The translations under genes and the position numbers were made by a program. From NCBI GenBank assembly GCA_015680905.1, contig CM027382.1:26323501-26387500 (forward strand): a DNA stretch of 64,000 nt. Reading direction: 5' to 3'. Numbering within the stretch: the stretch's first letter is position 1; every line of letters starts with the position of its first letter. This DNA is from Coptis chinensis (lineage: Eukaryota; Streptophyta; Magnoliopsida; Ranunculales; Ranunculaceae). The notes under the pieces are model-generated. The model was not told where the DNA came from. It searched no databases and saw only the letters and a program-made list of their open reading frames with translations. Shown one piece after another: positions 35,024-46,377 of this stretch.

Positions 35024-35932
35024 TCATTCCTTTGCATCCCACCAATCTATCATAGCTTTCCAGACTTCACTCCACTTCCTCTTATTTGCATTGTCTAGAT
35101 GAGCTATCATTTTATCATCATCAGGGAAAGAAGGAACTTTCTTAAGATACCTTGCAGGGCGTCGCCATGTCCGAAATCGCAAAACACGAATTATCTTGTT
35201 TGTTGGACACATAGAGTCGACCTTTACCCAGTCCTGAAAGGTGGCCGCAAACTGAGGGAAGTATGTCCGCACTATCCTGCATGCTGTAACTGGCAGGGTG
35301 ATATAGTGTTGTCGAAAAGACCGAGCCTTCTTAAGATTCTCAATTACTAGTTCTGTAATGTCGAAGGTGGTATGTTGCTTGGCCAATGCATGGAATGTCT
35401 TACACGCTAACTTTGATGCAGTGGAAAAATGTCAATCCCCCATGATGTTCAGAAGAATAAATAACATGGCAGTTCCAACATTCATGGTCATACTGGCTAG
35501 TGGAATAGTGAAGTCCGGCCATCGGCCAACTTTGGCATGTTCTTTGACGTGGGCAAGGCCATCGCCATACCGGGCAGCAAAATCTTTCCTAGAATAGTCA
35601 TTAAGGTCATTCTCTATCATGTATTGAATGGGGAGATCTGGCTAAAGAGGAGGAAGGTTTAGAGCCATAGCCACTGTTGGCTCATAAAAAGTGTGTCGTG
35701 TGTTACCAATACGTAGTGTAAAACCATTCAAAGGGAAACCCTGGACAACTGGTAGATCTTCCATGTGATCATAAAAATAAGTTGCCAAACCTGGGGAGTA
35801 CGTCTGCTCCGGGTGTAGAATAAGAAAGTTCCAACCAACTTAAGTGATGTAGTCTCTGAAAAGATGTCCATATGCCGGAGAATTCAGAAACGAATGGAAA
35901 GATTGTTCTGGAATCATCTTTGGAGCTTCCAT
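35024..35932 (-). pseudogene. F: env-like ORF 3
   Basis: The minus strand opens MEAPKMIPEQSFHSFLNSPAYG and has the YGHLFRDYIT block, a SMTMNVGTAMLFILLNIMGD block, a FQDWVKVDSMCPTNKIIRVL block and the end WKAMIDWWDAKE. Each has a counterpart in A and C env-like ORF 2 (IPEQSF, YGYWFRD, WKRFEVMRPTN, MAWQDAKE). It is the last ORF before the 3' non-coding region, as in A, C and G. A hydrophobic stretch (AMLFILLNIM) is present but short. The copy is broken in a few places. Confidence 0.65.
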
Positions 35933-36158
35933 TGTAGAAGATGTGTGAAAAGAAAATGTGACCTGTTTAGACAAGGATAAACAAATATTATAGTATGATG
36001 AGAATAATTAAGTAAAAATAAATTACCATACGAAAATTAAAAACTAAAAAGAAAATGATAAATAATATAAAATTGCAAAATTTAAATGGTTTCATTGGCC
36101 CAAGTAACAGCGAGGATCCTTTTGTGGGAGGGATTCGTTTATAAGATTTTCTATGCCA

Positions 36159-37187
36159 TCAATCCGTCGCATGTTTGTTGCAACATTTTGCTTTCTCATG
36201 CGGTAAATCTCGGGCGTGGTTCTCCTTTATGAGAGAGTGTGATTTGCCAAGAATTGGTTGTGGTCGTGCAAGAATTGTGCTTGTTCCTCTTCGTTTATTG
36301 TCCGCAGTCCCCAAATTCAAGAAGGCTGGTGATAATAATGTTCGACGTTTGAATAATGTCATCATTCCTTGTTGAATTAAGCGAAGCCCTTCCATGGGAT
36401 TAAATACGTTGCATAATGCATTTTCAGTAAAGATGTTGTCGGTGGAACAATCTTCGTTGGTTCCTGCACCGACATGGTTCTTTGCATCGTCGGGGTTCCA
36501 GAATCCGTTCCTACATACTGAGTGAATGGTAAGAATGTTAGCTGTTCGAAGAGGTGTATGAGGAGAAGTACTAGAAAAACCCCAATGTATCATGATAAGT
36601 GTCACAATGGTTGGTAAAGGAGCTGCCTTTTTCCTGGCACGTGCGATCGCATTCCAGAGAAATTTAATAATGCAAAAATCATTGCAGTTACTCTGCAAGA
36701 CCCAGAGTAAATGGAGGAGGGGTTTGGTTATTTCAGAAGTCTTAGACCTGCCTAGGATATTATGAGCTACCCATTGGATCACAGATAATTGGTTCTTTTG
36801 TAAAGATCGCTGATAAACAATACGGTTTTTCCTGTTGTATTCGCCGTGAAGGATAGTTGCAAACATCAGATGCCGGATATTATCGAAAGGTGAATCCTGA
36901 AGGTGTACTCCTTGGTTTGTAATAGGAATTTGAAGTACCTCAGAGATGATTTCCATAGTCAATTCATGTTTGCATCCGTTAGCACGGACAAAGAATTGTC
37001 CGTTTTTGAAATAACCGCTTTTATAAAATAACAAGACTAATTCTCTGGAATAAAATGCTTGTTTATGGTGTAAAAGAGGGTACCATCCTCTACGTAATAT
37101 TTCAGTGTCAAAAAAAGGATGAAAAAGACCATTTTGGAAATTTTCCATAAAATTTTGCTCGGGCACGAAACTTCGAGTGAGGGCCAT
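36159..37187 (-). CDS. F: env-like ORF 2, open over 342 codons
   Basis: This is the longest open frame in the window. The protein starts MALTRSFVPEQNFMENFQNG, then PFFDTEILRRGWYPLL, ELTMEIISEVLQIP, a HGEYNRKNRIVYQRSLQKNQLSVIQW block, and a cysteine- and basic-rich C-terminus ending KCCNKHATD. It is paralogous to F env-like ORF 1 (EIHSRGWESLL, GITGIP, KGEYN...YQRS...NQLAVTQW). The start is supported by the VPEQNF context shared by the family. A TATTTATA core lies about 70 bp upstream (37259-37266) and a 28-base T run (A run in sense) about 215 bp upstream. It belongs to a transposable element, so it is not a host gene. Its role is unknown. Confidence 0.7.
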   Translation of the reverse strand: MALTRSFVPEQNFMENFQNGLFHPFFDTEILRRGWYPLLHHKQAFYSRELVLLFYKSGYFKNGQFFVRANGCKHELTMEIISEVLQIPITNQGVHLQDSPFDNIRHLMFATILHGEYNRKNRIVYQRSLQKNQLSVIQWVAHNILGRSKTSEITKPLLHLLWVLQSNCNDFCIIKFLWNAIARARKKAAPLPTIVTLIMIHWGFSSTSPHTPLRTANILTIHSVCRNGFWNPDDAKNHVGAGTNEDCSTDNIFTENALCNVFNPMEGLRLIQQGMMTLFKRRTLLSPAFLNLGTADNKRRGTSTILARPQPILGKSHSLIKENHARDLPHEKAKCCNKHATD

Positions 37188-37398
37188 TAAAGATGGAGTG
37201 GTGAAAAAACATTATTTTGGAAAAAGGAAGTTAAATTTTTTGAGGTGTCTATCCTTGTTATAAATAGGCACTCATTCGAAAATGTAAAAGATACGTTTCG
37301 AGGTGTCACAGGGTAGTTAGACCACGTGTATCTTCTAAGATATGCGCAAAAGTGGATGTAGTGTGGATGAGAAAAATGGGGCATGTGACAAGGAGTGC

Positions 37399-37401
<3 letters not shown>

Positions 37402-37429
<28 letters not shown>
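37402..37429 (-). repeat. F: homopolymer T run (A in element sense)
   Basis: A run of 28 T lies in the leader of env-like ORF 2. D has 33 T at 26698-26730 and A has 16 A at 12083-12098, each ahead of an env-like ORF. Confidence 0.9.
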
Positions 37430-37433
<4 letters not shown>

Positions 37434-37543
37434 AAATGTAAGTAGAAGGACAAGGAAAATGTAGATATAGGATCACAATAAGATGTAAGAACGTACAACG
37501 GTATGGAAACACAACATAATGATACGATGACTTAAATACAAAC

Positions 37544-37663
37544 CTAAATATTAGATAGAACTATATGCCACATTAACAATATGGCTATAATAAAACAACC
37601 GAGCATGAAGACTTGAGTAGCATATTCAATCTGCTGCTGCTCAAACTTTTCTAGTGCATCCAT
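37544..37663 (-). CDS. F: short ORF, 39-residue membrane peptide
   Basis: Too short for normal ORF calling. The minus-strand frame opens MDALEKFEQQQIEYATQ, then has a 19-residue hydrophobic stretch (about residues 18-36, VFMLGCFIIAILLMWHIVL) and ends SNI. The layout is a charged, Gln-rich helix followed by one membrane span. TATAAATA lies at 37760-37767, 97 bp upstream of the ATG, with a pyrimidine-rich leader. That gives plausible room for a transcript start and a 60-70 nt leader. It sits between env-like ORFs 1 and 2. I see no copy in A, C or G. It could be a chance frame; the promoter-like context and clean membrane span argue otherwise. Confidence 0.4.
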   Translation of the reverse strand: MDALEKFEQQQIEYATQVFMLGCFIIAILLMWHIVLSNI

Positions 37664-37759
37664 GAATCTTGAGCTTGGAGTGATCTAAAAACGTTTTTTA
37701 GAATAAGAAGTGTAGAGGGAATAATATGAAATGAGTGAATATGGAGGAAGAGTTGAACT

Positions 37760-37767
37760 TATTTATA
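37760..37767 (-). promoter_or_regulatory. F: TATA box-like site
   Basis: TATAAATA on the minus strand, 97 bp upstream of the short membrane-peptide ORF. It sits in a G-poor context typical of plant core promoters. Inference only. Confidence 0.4.
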
Positions 37768-37788
37768 GAAAGAAAATTGCCGTTTTCT

Positions 37789-37890
37789 GACCGTTTTCTT
37801 ACCGTTTTTTAGATGTGGTTCATGACCGTTTTCTGACCGTTTTTTAGATGTGGTTCATGACCGTTTTCTGACCGTTTTTTATGCGTTTCC
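37789..37890 (-). repeat. F: 35-bp tandem repeat, about 2.8 copies
   Basis: Units at 37789-37823 and 37824-37858 and a partial unit after 37859 share GACCGTTTTCTGACCG plus AGATGTGGTTCAT. Each unit itself contains two CCGTTTT half-repeats. It lies immediately upstream of the TATA-like site in the element's sense, so it could act as an upstream element, by inference. Confidence 0.85.
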
Positions 37891-38156
37891 ATTATCGGTT
37901 TCTAAACGTTTTATAAAACTTTAGTTTACGTTAAAATTTGTTGTTTAAGTATGACATTTAAAATATATATTTATATATATGTATATAATTTATTATTACC
38001 AATATATGTTCCTACCTATATACTATAATATTAGATATAGCTAATATATCAAGATAGAAATATTTAGGAACCATCTACTATTAAGCTGGAAAATGCAAAC
38101 ACGTAAATAAAATAACTGATATAAATATTATACAAGACCGGAAAAAATAAATCTAG

Positions 38157-39323
38157 CTACTGATGATCCTCAGGTGCTATAGCAGAATCCTCGGGGGCTG
38201 CGGAAGAAGAACCAGGAGTCCCGCGACGTTGTGCAAGATCGAGCTCCCCGTGGAGGCTAACTGCTCCCCGGATATCACCAAGAGTATCCATCACCGAGCA
38301 CGAATCGATGCTTTGCTCGCCATAAACATTCACTGAAACCGGTTCCGCGAAAAGCATATTAATCCCGAAATGCAGTCATGGAAGCTCTCATTTCCTGGGA
38401 ATTAAGCCCATCTTTGTCATGTCATCGACTCATGGCGAGTGGTCATATATGTCCTTAACTCGCCCAAGGTACGTCTCATCGATACTTGGCGAGTGTACAT
38501 GTCTCTCAGACCACTGTTCACTGCACGTAAGGCCTCTATGGGGTGGGTGATCTTACTCATGGCAGTCTCATCAAAGTAGGGTGGGTGAGAGGATCCTACG
38601 CTAGCGTGCGGCAGCCCTAGGTGCTGTGGGTTCCCAAGGGTCCTGTATGCATTTCTTGAAGAAAAGCATATTCTCATATTGTGGTATAGGGAGTAGTGGG
38701 GTGGCGGACAGAAAACCCAAATTAATCATAACTTGCGTTACTAGAACGGCAAGAGGGGCTGACCTAAGAGTAGCATGTGTGATAATATCAAAAAGAAAGG
38801 TAACGATGCAGAAGTTACCCTTTCACTCCTGGAGGATCCAGAGAAGGTGGAGGAAGGTCTTGTTGATGTCCGAAGGCTTCGAGGTGCCAATGACATTCAG
38901 TCCCAGCCATTGAGTCACAGCCAGTTGGTTCCGTCGCACCGAGCGCTGATACGCGCATTTCCCGTCGATGTTGTACTCTCCCTTGATTAGCGTGTCGAGC
39001 ACTAGGTCGTAAGTCCGTGGGTACACGGACTGCTGCTGAGTCAGTACGTGATCGACCAGAGGAATGCCCGTGATCCCGGAGAGCAACACAGGTGTGACTT
39101 CGTGGCGCACACCCTCGACGGTGACCCAACAATGGTCGCCATTAAAGCTCCCATTGTCGTAGAATTTCATCACCAAATCTTTGGAATAAAGCCCTCCATT
39201 GGCATATAACAAACTCTCCCATCCTCTTGAGTGAATTTCGTGATCAAAGAATGGAGCAAACATCCCGTTTTCAAACAAATTTCCAAAAAAAAATTCCACA
39301 CAAATCCGCCTATTTCCGGCCAT
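38157..39323 (-). pseudogene. F: env-like ORF 1
   Basis: The minus strand opens MAGNRRICVEFFFGNLFENG, then PFFDHEIHSRGWESLLYANG, LLSGITGIPLVDHVL, then GEYNIDGKCAYQRS...NQLAVTQW and DINKTFLHLLWILQE. The last block matches A and D env-like ORF 1 (ISLNCLHVLWIL). The C-terminal part is rich in S, P, A and E. The serine-rich tail with RRR-type charge is like A's ORF 1. The copy is broken in a few places; the N-terminal half is open. Confidence 0.65.
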
Positions 39324-40789
39324 TACTGGTCTTAGAGAGAGGATGGCTATTGATTACTGATGAGGGGAAGAAATGGGATGTTTTGACGGAAGGAAAACTT
39401 GGTCGGAGATGTGAGGGTCTCGCGCGAGACCTGGTTTTAGTGTGGGCCTGTCTCGTGCAAGACTAAATCGAGAGGGGGCAAGATCCGGTTTTTTAGTGAG
39501 AAGAATGATGTAAATGTGACGCGTGTGTTCCGGTTTTTTGTGTTTAAATGGATCGAGAATTTGATATTTTGGTTGGGCCAAAATTTTCCCCAAGCCCAAA
39601 TCAAGCCTAAAGCCCGATTTAAACCTAAAAAATCTAAATGCTTACCCATGACTCGTTTGGACTTCGAATTGGACGAATGAGATACCGAAACGATCGGCAC
39701 AAAAAATCCTATCCAATTGTATGAGTCATTCTTGAAGGTCACAAGGTTTTTTTAAAAGAAGGAGAGTGTTTTATTTATAAACAAAGGTTTTATTTATATA
39801 CAAGGGAGATATACGTGAAAAACACTGGATGTCCAGGAGAGTCACCATCTTAAATCATAGACAACTGTCATGTCGGCTCTGGAGCGAACTCAATCCAGCT
39901 AGACTGTGGGTTCACCTCTATGTATTATGGGGTTAGGGGCAGGACGGTACCATCCTGGACCGTGCGCGCTACAGTCTAATAAAATTGCCCTTATTACATA
40001 CGGCTATCCTCAAACCGCCCCAAGGGACTCAAAGTAACCAATTCTAGGGTTGGTCTGGTGGAATCCATTGCCCGTTTATGTTCCAAGTATGCAACATCTG
40101 AGGTTGGACACGAATCCCATGTGCAAAACTTAATGCAAAGGGAAAAGGCAACAATATAAACATATCTACAAGGTGAGTCTTTTAACGTCAGATCCTCAAG
40201 ACGAAGTCGAAGTCTTTTAACGTCGAGATCCTCAAGACGAATCGAAGTCTTTTAATGTCGATTCTCAAGGCGAATTCCAACTCATGGGAAGAAGGCGCCG
40301 TGATGAAGATTATCCTGCGCAGCTGGTGTCAGTTAAAAGTATACCTTAAACTGGCTAGTATCGGATAGGAAGCCAGGGCCTAGACAGAAGGGTGTTTGGC
40401 AATGCATACACCAGCCCATCCTTCGCGCACGTCGTTTACGAGCAAAAGAACTACGACCATTCCCTATTTCTGATGAGTAAGACTTACACCAAATGATTAG
40501 CTGAAGTTTGCGAGGTAGAGAGTAGAAAAGGGAAGAGAAGGAAGGAGGTGAAATTTTAGGTACCCATCGTTTACCAAAAAGTATGTTTGCTCATGTTGCA
40601 GAAGACATTTATACTCAATTCTAAAAAAGAGTTTTTGTGGACTAAGGTTCTGGCGCTTGCAACCACACACTTCAAAGAGCTTTGGAGATCATACGATAGA
40701 AGATGGACCGGCTACCAAAATGGCGTACCCTCTCAGAAACAAGATTGAGTACGCCAAACAAAACATCTAGTCTGTGTATACTAGATTCT
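39324..40789 (-). other. F: integrase to env-like spacer with tandem repeat
   Basis: Non-coding. It has a GGGCTTGGGG motif at about 39588-39597 and CTCGCGCGAGAC-type repeats at 39419-39465. At 40177-40276 a unit of about 33-36 bp around AGTCTTTTAACGTC and ATCCTCAAGACGAA is present three times; the matching stretch occurs once in A (about 11562-11590) and D (about 27240-27270), so it was amplified in F. Confidence 0.65.
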
Positions 40790-43700
40790 GAAGAAGAGTT
40801 TGTTCAACATCTGGTGAGCGTAATTCGTGGTAATGTTGTAGGCGTTGTCCATTGACTTGAAATTCAATCGTTATCTTTTGGATTAACCAAAGAGATTGCC
40901 CCATAATGTTTCACAATATCACAATGAAAGGACCGGACCATCGTGTTTTCAATTTACCGGGGAAAGATGTGTAATCTAGAGTTGTCAGACAAAAAACTTT
41001 TTGGCCAATTTTGAAATCCTTACGCCAAAAAAATGTGCTTGTCGTGTGCACTCTTTTCATATTAGCTTTGTAAGATTTCGAGAGATCATAAGCATCACTC
41101 CAAATCTCCTCCAGCTCATTTAATTGCAATTTTCGCTTCTCGCCTGCCTCGATGATAATGTAATTAAGGCTTTTGATGGCCCAAAGGGCACGATGCTCAA
41201 GTTCAACTAGCAGATGACAAGGTTTTCCAAAAACAATGCGGTAAGGAGACATCCCTATAGGTGTCTTCACGTCGCTCTTTGTTCGGTATGCCCACAAGGC
41301 ATCCGATAAGCGAAGAGACCGATCCTTTCTTGATGGGTTGACAATTTTCTCGAATAGACTTTATCTCTTTATGGAGACTTCCACCGCCACTTTCGTTTGT
41401 GGGTGGTATGGAGTAGCAACCTTGTGAGTAACTCCATATTTCTTCATTAAAACCCAAAAATTTTGTTACAAAATGTGTACCCCATCATCGATGATAACCT
41501 TGGGAACACCAAAGCGAGAGAAAATGTTTTCTTTTACAAATCTCACGACAGTCTTATGGTCATTTGAGCGACATGCGAGTGCCTCAATCCATTTGGACAT
41601 ATAGTCTACAGCGACTAAAATGTATAGAAAACCTTGAGAAATAGGGAAGGGTCCCATAAAATCAATGCCCCAAACATCAAAAATTTCCACAATCAAGATA
41701 GAATTTAGGGGCATCATATTACGTTTGGTAATTCGACCTAGGTGCTGACAACGAATGCAAGCTATGCAATGTTCGTGTGCATTGCGAAAAAGGGTCGGCC
41801 AGTAAAAACCACATTGTAACAACTTGGCCGCAGTTTTCTTTCCACTGAAATGACCTCCGCAAGATTGTTCATGGCAAACGGATAATACGTCGGTGTGTTC
41901 CCAGTCGGGAATGCAGCGACGAATGAGTTGGTCGGAACAATACTTAAAGAGGTAATGTTCATCCCAGAAATAATATTTTATAGTGGATAAGAACTTTTTA
42001 TGATCAGGTCGTGACCAAAAGGAGGGGACTTCCTCGGTAACTAGGTAGTTAACGATATCCGCACCATGGAGATGAGAAAATATAAGTACAAGTATTCGTG
42101 CGGGAAGGAATCACCGATAGCTTCGAAATCACTATCGATGTCACCAACCAGCCTTGATAAATGGTCGGCTCACGACATTTTCGGTTCCTTTCTTGTCTTT
42201 GACTTCCGGTGAATTCTTGTAAGAGAAGGATCCAGCGGAACAATCATTGTTTTCGTCCTTTTTTTCGCGATAAGTACCGAATTGCGGCATGGTCGGTATA
42301 TCACGATGGTCGATGTTCCAACTAGGTAGGGCTTAAACTTATCCAAATCATAGACAATAGCTAGGAACTCTTTCTCCGGTTGTGGTATAATTACGTTGGC
42401 GTTGTTAAGAGTTTTACTAAGCGTAGTAAATGACAATGGGTTTGTCGTCACGTCGTTGGCCTAGCACGGCACCAATAGCAAAGTCGCTAGCGTCACACAT
42501 CAGTTCGAATGGTTGAGACCAATCAGGAGGTTGAATAATAGGAGCGGTAGTCGAGTGGTTTTAGAGTATCAAAAGCTTGTTTGCAATTGAAATTGAAGTC
42601 GAATCTGCATCCTTAAGGGGAGATTGGTTAAGGTCGAGCAACTTTAGAAAAATCCTGAATGAATCTCCTGTAAAACCCAGCATGGCCTAAAAAGGCACGG
42701 ATATCACGAACTGTACGTGGGAAAGGTAGCGAAGAAATTTTAACAATTTTAGCTTTATCAACCTCTATCCGGTCTTTTGAAACAATATGACCTAGAACAA
42801 GTCCTTTGGTAACCATGAAATGACACTTCTCCCAATTGAGTACCAGATTTTTCTCTTCACAACGCGTTAATACTTTAGAAAGGTTGGATAAACAGTCGTC
42901 AAAGGAATTTCCGTAAATGGAAAAGTCGTCCATGAAGACTTCCATATAACGTTCTACCATATCACTAAAAATGTGAAGCATCCAGCATTGGAAAGTGCTT
43001 GGGGCATTACAAAGACCAAAAGGCATTCGTCTGTATGCAAAGGTTCCAAAGGGACACGTGAAAGTTGCCTTTTCTTGATCGATGGGATCGATGACAATTT
43101 GGAAGTATCCGAATAGCCATCAAGAAAACAGTAGTAAGCATGACCGGCTAAACGTTCTAGCATCTGGTCAATGAATGGGAGAGGGAAGTGATCTTTACGG
43201 GTTCTAGTATTAAGTTTGTGATAGTCAATGCAAATTCTCCATTTCAAAGGAATGCGAGTGGAGATGCACTCACCATTTTCATTTTGTACAACTTAAATGC
43301 TGGACTTTTTAGGAACAACGTGGACAGGACTAACCCAATCACTATCAGAGATAGGGTATATGATACCCACATCAAGTAAACGTAAAACTTCCTCTCTCAC
43401 CACTTCCTTCATGGCGGGATTAAGGCGGCGTTGTGGTTCTCGCGATGTCTTTGTGCCGTCATCGAGATGTATACGATGCGTGCATATGCTAGGGTCTATT
43501 CCCTTGATATCATCTAAGGACCATCCGATAGCGGAGCGGTGTTTATGAATGACATGAATCAAACGTGCCTCTTCGTCGGTAGTCAAGTGAGCAGAAATTA
43601 TTATAGGGTGACTACCATCAAGATCGAGATGCACGTACTTCAAATCAGAGGGTAGAGGTTTTAAATCCGAAATTGGATGATTGGGGATTAGGGATTTGTG

Positions 43701-44330
43701 AGGGATCATCTCTTCAATGGAAAAGAACAAATCTGGTTCTTCTGAATCAGTTTGCAACGCAGCATTAGGGTCAAATAGTGGTACTAACTCTAATAATGCA
43801 TGGACATCCTTTATGTATGAGTCATCGTCAAACTCCGGATTATCAAAGGAAAGAAATTGGTGTATCTCGTCTGGGGGAAAAGAGTTTGTGAAATAATCAT
43901 GTTCCAGACTATCAACCAAGCTAATCTCGCCTTCCATTATATGATCGGGAAACTGTTTCATTAATTTGAACACGTTGAGTTCGACAGAAAGATTCCCGAA
44001 AGACAATGTCATTGAACCGTCCCGACAATTTATGAGAGCGTTGGCAGTTGCAAGAGAATGACGTCCCAAGATGATAAGGATGGAGTCATATGCTACTTCA
44101 GTATCTAGAATGACAAAATCAACTGGGTAGTAAAAATCTTGGACCTTTACTATAACGTTCTCTACTATGCCTTTTGGGTACTTGATGGAGTAATCCGCGA
44201 GTTGCAGAGTTATATTGGTAGGTTTTAACTCATGAAGACCTAACTGCTTAAATAAGTAGTAGGGAAGTAGGTTAACACTGGCACCTAGGTGTAAAAGTCA
44301 AGTGTAGATATACTTGTCGCCCAACATGAA
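40790..44330 (-). pseudogene. pol: F: protease, RT, RNase H, integrase
   Basis: In reading order: protease end (INCRDGSMTLSFGNLSVELN, about 43990-44069), the acidic linker (SLEHDYFTNSFPPDEIHQ), RT entry (REPQRRLNPAMKEVV, then YPISDSDWVSPVHVVPKK), RT fingers (RICIDYHKLN), RT catalytic segment (FMDDFSIYG, about 42915), thumb (LGHAGFYRRFIQDFSK), RNase H, integrase zinc part ([17 protein letters not shown]), core ([21 protein letters not shown]) and a C-terminal part with WSGPF. The order is Ty3/gypsy. E and F are near-identical over much of pol. The copy is broken in several places. Confidence 0.85.
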
Positions 44331-44338
44331 TGGGTTAA

Positions 44339-46377
44339 TTAACACAGGTCCTTGTACTTTACCACACCATTGGTAGTGGTAATCGAGGGAAACTGCTCAG
44401 TGAGGAACGCTTGTTGAGGTACATTTGTACGTCGTTTGGTGGTGCACATGTCCTTCAAAAACTTGGCATGCTTGGGCAAATGCTTTAGCGCATCTAGGAA
44501 AGGTAAGTTTATGGTCAAATTTTTGAAGGTTTCACGGATCTCATCAAAATGTTCGTCATGTTTGTTCTTTACTAAACGGGCAGGGAACGGAGCTTTTGGG
44601 CGAAATCGCGTATAAGGATCAGTGGTATCTTTTCCTCGGGACGTGGGTGTAGATTTTGAAGGTACAACTTCATCCGTTATAGGTTGCGAGGTAGAAGTTG
44701 GAAGGACGTTAGTCATGGCTTCCGTCGATTCTTCGTTTGGCATACATATATTATTGTCGATGGTTCGGCCAGAACGAAGAGTGGTAATGACATTTACCTC
44801 ACCCTGGCTTGGATTACTAGATCCTGGTGCATTGTTGAGTTCAAAGGCAGTGTTTGTAGGCTTAGGGTTTGGAACTGCTTGCCCAGGGAACACGCCCTTT
44901 TGACTTTTATCCTGAGCTAACAGCTGAAGAGACTGTTGGATAGAAGCTAGGATTTGATTCTGTTGATTCATGTATGTTAGGAAAGTTTCAGCCATTTTAT
45001 CGGCTGTGGATTGTACCAAAGGAGCAGCAGGAACTAGTTCACGGTTATTATTCACGGGTTGATTTTGGTAGCCATATCCTTGATTAGTGGGAACAAGGTT
45101 GCGATTGTTTTGTTACCCTATATTTGCGTTATTGGGAAAATTACTTTGCCCTTGCTGGAATTGTGAAGGATTTCCTTGATGATAGGAATTGTAGTTCACG
45201 GGTGGTCGTACAGGAACGTTGTTGCCACCTGGAGGAGCTTGTTGTTGGACAGGGGGTGCCCAAGCTAAATTCGGATGTTGTCGCCAAGGTGCATTAGGGA
45301 TGTTGAAAGCACAAGCCTCTTCAGATGGTTGGGGAGGACACTCGTATACCAAAGGACAATAAGAATCGGCGTGCTCAGGACTTAAGCAAAGAGGGCATGG
45401 GGAAGCGTTGGCAGCCATAACATGTTTGGGTTTTTGTTCATTTACTTGTACCGAAAGAGCATCGACCTTTTTGCTTAGGGACTCGATTAGAGTTTTTAAT
45501 TCCGGATCGGGTTTGACCTCGAACATAGACGTAACTTTGGTAGGAGTGTCTTTAGAAGATTTAGAAGAATCAGTGTTTCCCCAATGGGTGATTCGTGAAG
45601 CCTGTTTCTCAAGAAAAGTGTATGCTTTAGTAGCGCCCTTGTCCATGAAACAACCGCCGTTCATGATATCTAATGTTTCCTTTTGATGGTCAGAGAGACC
45701 ATTAAAGAATGAAAGGACTAATACAGCGGTGTCGAGTTGATGATGAGGACATTCGAGAAGTAGATCAGTAAATCTGCTCCACGCTTCCGAAAAGGATTCC
45801 TGGGTGCTGGCGAAAGAATTGAATCTTTTGAAGAATTTCTGTAGTTTTCTTCTGAGTATAGAACTTTATCATGAATGCTTGTACGAGTTTGGCCCATGTG
45901 TCAATGGATTGCGGCGCTTGTCTAGCAAGCCAAACTGAAGCTTTATCAGCTAAGGTGAAGGGAAACAACCTAAGCAAGACTTGTTCGTTGGTAACGGTCG
46001 GATGGCGGAAAGTGGTGACTACTTGTTGCATCCGGCGAAGATGATCAGACGGTTTTTTCATGGTCTAAACCATGGTAAACAGGTAACAAACCGAAAATGT
46101 TTGGCGGAATCTGAAAATCACCTACAATCGCGATCGAAGTTTAATCTTTGGAAGCGGGTCCCTTCTGTAAAGGCGTTATAGAAATCCGAAAAGGGTTTTT
46201 ATTTGTGAGATTTTCCTCAGCCATAGTTAAAGGAGATAATGGCAACGGAGATGTTTGACGAGGTTGATTCTGAGGAGCGACTATGTCTAGGAGATAACAT
46301 AAACAGTTGTTTCTTGTATTTTCGGCGATGATATGTAAGTTCTAATTCCTTATGTTTACGGTGATCAGTAGTCTCAT
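44339..46377 (-). pseudogene. gag: F: gag and gag-protease linker
   Basis: The minus strand has the gag core blocks HLRRMQQVVTTFRHPTV, LRLFPFTLADKASVWLARQ and SIDTWAKLVQAFMIKFY. A CX2CX4HX4C zinc knuckle (CPLCLSPEHADSYC) follows at about 45350-45395, then a P/Q/N-rich stretch. Next come a short helical stretch (MAETFLTYMNQQNQILASIQQSLQ-type) and the TTLRSGRTIDN motif. The linker block ETFKNLTINLPFLDALKHLP leads to protease. The start at 46377 follows the MRLRSGK context seen in E. The copy is broken in a few places. Confidence 0.8.
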
